64,000 nt of DNA from Cyanosarcina radialis HA8281-LM2 (lineage in GTDB: Bacteria; Cyanobacteriota; Cyanobacteriia; Cyanobacteriales; CCAP-1448): assembly GCA_019359615.1 (NCBI GenBank), contig JAHHHA010000011.1:99982-163981 (forward strand), in the 5' to 3' direction. A model generated the notes under the pieces. That model was not told the origin of the DNA. It was given only the letters and a program-made list of their open reading frames with translations, and searched no databases. Of this stretch, positions 60,023 through 64,000 are shown one piece after another. The first letter of the stretch is position 1, and the number at the start of each line of letters is the position of its first letter. The translations under genes were made by a program, and so were the position numbers.

Positions 60023-61165
60023 ATGCAAACGCTCTCAATTAATAACAAACAAAAGTTACAACTCTCGCCATTAAATATCCCCGAACGTCTACTTTTAGGT
60101 CCAGGGCCATCAAATGCCCACCCCACCGTTCTTCAAGCGATGAATACCCGACCAGTGGGGCATCTCGATCCGGCGTTTTTGGCGACGATGGACGAAATTC
60201 AATCGCTGCTGCGCTACGTCTGGCAGACGGAAAACCAAATGACAATTGCCGTCAGCGGTACGGGAACGGCAGCGATGGAAGCCACTATTGCCAATGCGGT
60301 CGAACCTGGCGATGTCGTCTTGGTAGGCGTGGCTGGATATTTTGGCAATCGGCTGGTAGATATGGCAGGGCGATATGGGGCTGAGGTCAAAACCATTAAC
60401 AAACCTTGGGGGCAAGTTTTTACGATCGAAGAAATCCGTCAGGCAGTAAAAACCCACCGTCCGGCAATTTTAGCTCTGGTTCATGCTGAAACTTCTACAG
60501 GTGCGCGCCAACCGCTGGCAGGAGTGGGCAAACTGTGCCGCGAATTCGGTTGTTTGCTGTTAGTCGATACCGTCACCAGCTTAGGCGGCCTGCCGATATT
60601 TTTAGATGAGTGGGGGGTCGATTTAGCTTATAGTTGCAGCCAGAAAGGCTTGAGTTGTTCCCCAGGTGCTTCTCCATTCACCATGAGCCAGCGGGCGATG
60701 AAGAAGTTGCAGCAGCGTAAAACCAAGGTGGCAAACTGGTATCTAGATATCAACTTGCTGGGCAAGTATTGGGGAAAGGAACGGGTTTATCACCATACCG
60801 CCCCGATTAATCTCTACTATGGCTTGCGAGAGGCGTTGCGCTTGCTAGCGGAAGAGGGGATTGAAAACTCCTGGCAGCGCCACCAACAAAATGTGGACTA
60901 TCTGTGGGAAAGGTTAGAAGAGTTGGGATTGACTATGCACGTCGAACGACACTTCCGTTTGCCGACTCTCACTACAGTCAGAATTCCAGAAGGAGTAGAT
61001 GGCAAAGCGATCGCCCGGAAGTTGTTAGACGAATACGGGATTGAAATTGGCGGCGGCTTGGGAGAACTTGCAGGTAAAGTTTGGCGGATCGGACTGATGG
61101 GATTCAACAGTCGCCGAGAAAGCGTCGATCGATTGGTCGATGCCCTAAAGAAGGTTTTGCCTTAA
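60023..61165 (+). CDS. Serine/alanine-glyoxylate aminotransferase family protein
   Basis: A 380-residue PLP-dependent aminotransferase of the AgxT type (also annotated in some cyanobacteria as soluble hydrogenase small subunit). LLGPGPSNAHPTVLQAMNTR, AVSGTGTAAMEATIANAVEP, LVDTVTSLGGLPIFLDEWGV and the PLP lysine (Lys208) in SQKGLSCSPGASP are intact. It would convert glyoxylate from photorespiration to glycine using serine or alanine. The preceding gap holds ordinary leader sequence with no clear repeat. Confidence 0.92.
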   Translation: MQTLSINNKQKLQLSPLNIPERLLLGPGPSNAHPTVLQAMNTRPVGHLDPAFLATMDEIQSLLRYVWQTENQMTIAVSGTGTAAMEATIANAVEPGDVVLVGVAGYFGNRLVDMAGRYGAEVKTINKPWGQVFTIEEIRQAVKTHRPAILALVHAETSTGARQPLAGVGKLCREFGCLLLVDTVTSLGGLPIFLDEWGVDLAYSCSQKGLSCSPGASPFTMSQRAMKKLQQRKTKVANWYLDINLLGKYWGKERVYHHTAPINLYYGLREALRLLAEEGIENSWQRHQQNVDYLWERLEELGLTMHVERHFRLPTLTTVRIPEGVDGKAIARKLLDEYGIEIGGGLGELAGKVWRIGLMGFNSRRESVDRLVDALKKVLP

Positions 61166-61220
61166 TAGGAGTTCAGGAGTTCAGAATATTTTGCAGACAA
61201 CGAACCATTAACGATCGACC

Positions 61221-61883
61221 ATGCTGAAACTTTATCACCAACCGATTTCTCCTAACTCTCGTCGGGTTTGGATTGCTTTAATCGAGAAAGGATTGCCGTT
61301 TGAAATGATTGTCATGAATTTAGATGGCGACCAATTCCAACCGGAATTTTTAGCTATTAGCCCGTTCCATCACATTCCGGCATTGGTAGACGGCGACTTT
61401 AGTTTGGTGGAATCTCAAGCAATTCTGGATTATCTGGAAGCCAAGTATCCCAATCCTCCCTTACTGCCTGAAGAGCCAAAAGCCTTGGGAATCGTGCAGA
61501 TGGTACGGATGGCAACGGTAAACGAGTTAGCGCCAGCAATGAGTCCTTTAATCGGCGTGATGATGGGAATTAGTGCGCCAGAACCTGAAAAAATGGAGGC
61601 GGCCAAGCAAAAGTTAGCTGTGGTGTTGCAATTTTTCCAACGGCTGCTGAATGGAGGGCATTATTTTGGAGGCGATCGATTATCTTTGGCAGATATTACC
61701 GCTGGAGTGGCAGTTCCCTGGCTGCCTAAGTTGGGAATGCTCCTAGATGACTACCCGCAGATCCAAGCTTGGTGCGATCGCTTGCAACAGCGTCCGGCTT
61801 GGCAAACCACTCAGGCAACTCCAGAAATGCTCGAACAGATGAAAGCGACCATGCAAGCTCGGATGGCAAAGACGTACAAGTAA
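61221..61883 (+). CDS. Glutathione S-transferase family protein
   Basis: A 220-residue GST: LYHQPISPNSRRVWIALIEK with the catalytic Ser region SPNSRR, LDGDQFQPEFLAISPFHHIP, AYLVDGDFSLVESQAI-like LVDGDFSLVESQAILDYLEA, then a helical C-terminal domain with GGDRLSLADITAGVAVPWLP (N-capping box SLADI). It is transcribed with the aminotransferase after a 55-base gap containing a short GGAGTTCAGGAGTTCAG repeat. Substrate unknown. It differs from the GST at 48641 and is not a recent duplicate. Confidence 0.92.
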   Translation: MLKLYHQPISPNSRRVWIALIEKGLPFEMIVMNLDGDQFQPEFLAISPFHHIPALVDGDFSLVESQAILDYLEAKYPNPPLLPEEPKALGIVQMVRMATVNELAPAMSPLIGVMMGISAPEPEKMEAAKQKLAVVLQFFQRLLNGGHYFGGDRLSLADITAGVAVPWLPKLGMLLDDYPQIQAWCDRLQQRPAWQTTQATPEMLEQMKATMQARMAKTYK

Positions 61884-62394
61884 GTTGGGGCATAGGGCAT
61901 AAATTCGGAGTTTGGAGTATGCGCCGAGCGCAGGCTGCGTCAACGGAGTTCGGAGTTGAAGAAGTGTGGAGTGTGGAGTTAAGAAATTCTTCCCTCTGGA
62001 GCGTTACGGAGCGCTTGCTGGTCTGGGGTGATAGCGCTCGAACACTTTTTACCACTTTTTGTCCAAACGCCCCGCGCCCAATTGCTGTATAGTGTTCTAG
62101 AAATTACTTACTTTTTACCACTTTTTCTTACTGACAAACATAAGTTGCCAGCATAACCTCTAAATTAAGGGTAAATTTTGTTCTGGTAGTGACGCACCAA
62201 ATTGCTAAAGAAAATATTATCTAATAGCAGTTTGAATACTAGGCAGCAGGGGCGGACACTTACTTGCATAAATCTACGTCTGAGGGCGTATATCTAATAA
62301 GTAAGAGATCCAAGCCTTTCTACCGAGTCGTAATAGACATAGAGCCGCTAGAACTACCAGGGCCGCAAAATAGCTGAAAATATAGAGGGTTGTT
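61884..62394. other. Gap of 511 bp with tandem repeats
   Basis: The left 100 bases contain GGGCATA, AGTTCGGAGTT and GTGTGGAGTGTGGAGTT units. Two TTTTTACCACTTTTT copies lie at about 62047 and 62110. The rest is AT-rich leader for the HetZ-like gene. No reading frame or RNA gene was recognised. Confidence 0.5.
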
Positions 62395-63567
62395 ATGCAA
62401 ACTTTAACACAGGGATATAAGGAGCGCAGGCTAATGGCCAATTGGGCTGAAGAACAGGCGCAACAGTGGCGCGAACTGCTGGCAACTGATTCTCCTGGAA
62501 CCAACCCAGCCACTAAAGAAACTATTATTCGCTGGCTGCTGGGAGAGGATTTAGGGCGTTATGAAACCGCAACTCCCGAACATCTAGTAATTGCTCGACA
62601 AGCAATGGATTACCGCTACCGGATTTTTCGACAACGCTACTTTAATTTGCCACCAGAGCGCTGCTATCGGAACTTGATTCAACGGCTGGGCAGTTTGGCG
62701 GTGTTGCGGAATAAAATTCGCACTTGGGTAGCTTTAAGCCGCGATCGCCAGCGGGCCGTGGTAGATGTGTTAGAAGAAGTAATCCAAGAATTACTCCACA
62801 GCGATCGCTACATCCAACAGCAAATCGCTTGGATTCACCAATGTACTGCCAACCCGCGCCTGCGGAACTCTTTGCTGCTGGCGACGGTAGAGGAGTATTG
62901 TTTGAGGCCGATTCGCTCTCAGCCGCTACTGGCTTATCGGTTTGTCAACTACTTGCGCCGTTCCCAGCGGGGCGGAATTACTCACGTTCCCGAAGGCGAT
63001 TTAGTCAAGTTGGTTTCGGAAGAAATCAGCCCGGATGAAAGCGATGCGCCTTTGAGCTTGCTAGATAATAAAGCTGTTGACGACTATCAAGAAAGTCAGG
63101 CAGCGGAAGAACAGCAGGTGTTACGCCAAGAGGTGAAACAGGAATTTACCACTTATTTATTAGAAAACCTCGGGCCGGAAGCCCAAAAGTGGCTGCAACT
63201 TTACCTGCAAGGGAAATCGCAAGAAGCGATCGCTCAATCGTTGCAAAAAGATATCAAGTATATCTATCGGCTGCGGGAAAAAATTAGCTACCATGCAATT
63301 CGGGTGTTTGGATTAAAGACTAATTCCGAATTAGTGGCTAGCTGGTTGCAAACTTCTTTGCGAGAAAATAACTTGGGTTTGCCACCTTCGCAGTGGGATC
63401 GGTTTTTAGCTAGCCTCACGCCTGAAGAGAATCAGCTAGTAGAGAGGTTGAAAGCTGGCGAATCTATAGAAGCGATCGCGAAAGAGTTGAAACTGAAAAC
63501 CAATCAAGTCATGAGCGATTGGAGCAAAATCTATTTAGCCGCTCTCGAATTGCGAGGTGCTTCTTGA
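62395..63567 (+). CDS. HetZ-related protein
   Basis: Up to 390 residues. ATG 62395 and ATG 62434 (with AGGAG nine bases upstream) are both plausible starts. The cyanobacterial family is recognisable in RYRIFRQRYFNLPPERCYRN, RLGSLAVLRNKIRTWVALSR, DRQRAVVDVLEEVIQELLHS, EEYCLRPIRSQPLLAYRFVN and YLRRSQRGG. The C-terminal half has LQLYLQGKSQEAIAQSLQKD and IYRLREKISYHAIRVF, a sigma-factor-like helix-turn-helix. HetZ proteins govern heterocyst differentiation, but members like this are also common in non-heterocystous species, probably as transcription regulators. Confidence 0.85.
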   Translation: MQTLTQGYKERRLMANWAEEQAQQWRELLATDSPGTNPATKETIIRWLLGEDLGRYETATPEHLVIARQAMDYRYRIFRQRYFNLPPERCYRNLIQRLGSLAVLRNKIRTWVALSRDRQRAVVDVLEEVIQELLHSDRYIQQQIAWIHQCTANPRLRNSLLLATVEEYCLRPIRSQPLLAYRFVNYLRRSQRGGITHVPEGDLVKLVSEEISPDESDAPLSLLDNKAVDDYQESQAAEEQQVLRQEVKQEFTTYLLENLGPEAQKWLQLYLQGKSQEAIAQSLQKDIKYIYRLREKISYHAIRVFGLKTNSELVASWLQTSLRENNLGLPPSQWDRFLASLTPEENQLVERLKAGESIEAIAKELKLKTNQVMSDWSKIYLAALELRGAS

Positions 63568-63905
63568 GAAGGCATCGGGGAAACTTTTGACGGTTTAACC
63601 ACTTCTCATCTTCGATCGAAATCTGGGGGAATAGCTCCAATTGTAAAATAAAGGATACAAGGCTATGCCTCATGCCCGCTCGGCTGAGCCTGCCGAAGCC
63701 CATGCTCTATGCCCCGGAGCGAACTTTATCATTTATTTTTCCTACTTACAATTGACAACGACGATCGAATTCGCTCGCTGCTTAAAACTGCGATCGAAAC
63801 TTTGCAGACAATCGATCGCGTCTTGCTCTCTCAATAATTTCTTCAATCAGAGGTTTTGTTAATAAATGCCAACGGCTCTCCCGTACATAGGGTGATAAGC
63901 AAATC
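63568..63905. other. Gap between the HetZ-like gene and the transposase tail
   Basis: A dispersed CTCGGCTGAGCCTGCCGAAG motif lies at 63679-63698, next to CATGCTCTATGCCCCGG-type repeat. The region around 63870-63905 (GGCTCTCCCGTACATAGGGT) is probably the terminal part of the insertion element whose transposase ends at 63906. Nothing coding was recognised between. Confidence 0.45.
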
Positions 63906-64000
63906 TTATTTAAATAAGCAAGCTAATAGCTTCTCTCGTAAAGAATCAAAGGTATTAAAGCCATAGCTTTGTCTAATAATCAATTTAATTTTATTGTTAA
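63906..64000 (-). CDS. ISL3-type transposase, C-terminal end (partial at window edge)
   Basis: Entering from the right edge on the minus strand, the frame encodes NNKIKLIIRQSYGFNTFDSL, then REKLLACLFK and a stop at 63906-63908. This 'NN(K/R)IKLIkR..yGF..F..fR.rlL' ending is characteristic of the DDE transposases of the ISL3 family. The catalytic domain lies beyond the window, so integrity cannot be judged. The GGCTCTCCCGTACATAGGGT just outside the stop is likely element end sequence. Confidence 0.7.
   Translation of the reverse strand, partial: NNKIKLIIRQSYGFNTFDSLREKLLACLFK

Noticed and set aside
59763..60074. Short plus-strand frame between the TpsB gene and the aminotransferase
   Set aside because: It overlaps the end of one gene and the start of another out of frame and has no recognisable features.

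Overview
This is chromosomal DNA of a cyanobacterium. The palindrome GCGATCGC and its core CGATCG (HIP1-type motif) recur throughout. Cyanobacterial marker genes are present: psaM (photosystem I), ndhN (NDH-1), a fused panC-cmk, SLH/OprB-type porins and a HetZ-related regulator. The lineage below phylum cannot be fixed from this window.

Layout. Positions 1-7.9 kb hold the end of an MlaF-type ATPase and its MCE partner, a DUF2267 protein, a DUF1778/GNAT toxin-antitoxin pair with a visible operator, a REC-PAS-GAF histidine kinase, a cupin and an antitoxin-like gene. From 8 to 13.2 kb lies a carbon-metabolism stretch: glycerol kinase, a phosphoribosyltransferase, a sugar/cation symporter and sucrose-phosphate phosphatase. 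From 13.2 to 20.9 kb come an IS110 remnant, a DUF2252 protein, pheS, surE, a glycosyltransferase, a DUF790 protein and ndhN. At 21.1-22.4 kb a decayed accessory island abuts tRNA-Trp: an integrase tail, an unknown 183-residue gene, a frameshifted toxin and its antitoxin. It is followed by rplS. From 23 to 28.9 kb are DUF4058, two near-duplicate porins and phoU. From 29 to 38 kb are an AraC fragment, a kinase-like/SUMF1 fusion, two polysaccharide deacetylases, a tnpB remnant, panC-cmk and an RlpA-like protein. From 38 to 47.4 kb are peroxiredoxin Q, a LemA/M48 peptidase/ABC transporter cluster and cobQ. From 47.5 to 64 kb are a phosphodiesterase, glutathione transferases, a TPR protein, psaM, terC, ndk, a second REC kinase, a novel-looking 87-residue protein, class I aldolase, a TpsB-type transporter, an aminotransferase, a HetZ-like protein and the tail of an ISL3-type transposase at the edge.

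The window is very rich in small dispersed repeats. Short tandem repeats fill most gaps and have also entered reading frames without breaking them (panC-cmk, cobQ, terC, the first kinase, the glycosyltransferase). Two families of MITE-like elements with terminal inverted repeats are visible. One copy of each has a perfect 5-bp target duplication, and one is nested inside a copy of the other.

The leads most worth following are: the C-terminus of the kinase-like/SUMF1 protein, which looks like a variable region of a diversity-generating retroelement although no reverse transcriptase is in the window; matches to the conserved Yfr1 sRNA motif in the leaders of both porin genes; the tRNA-Trp island; and the LemA-M48-ABC cluster. 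No CRISPR array, rRNA or complete prophage was seen.
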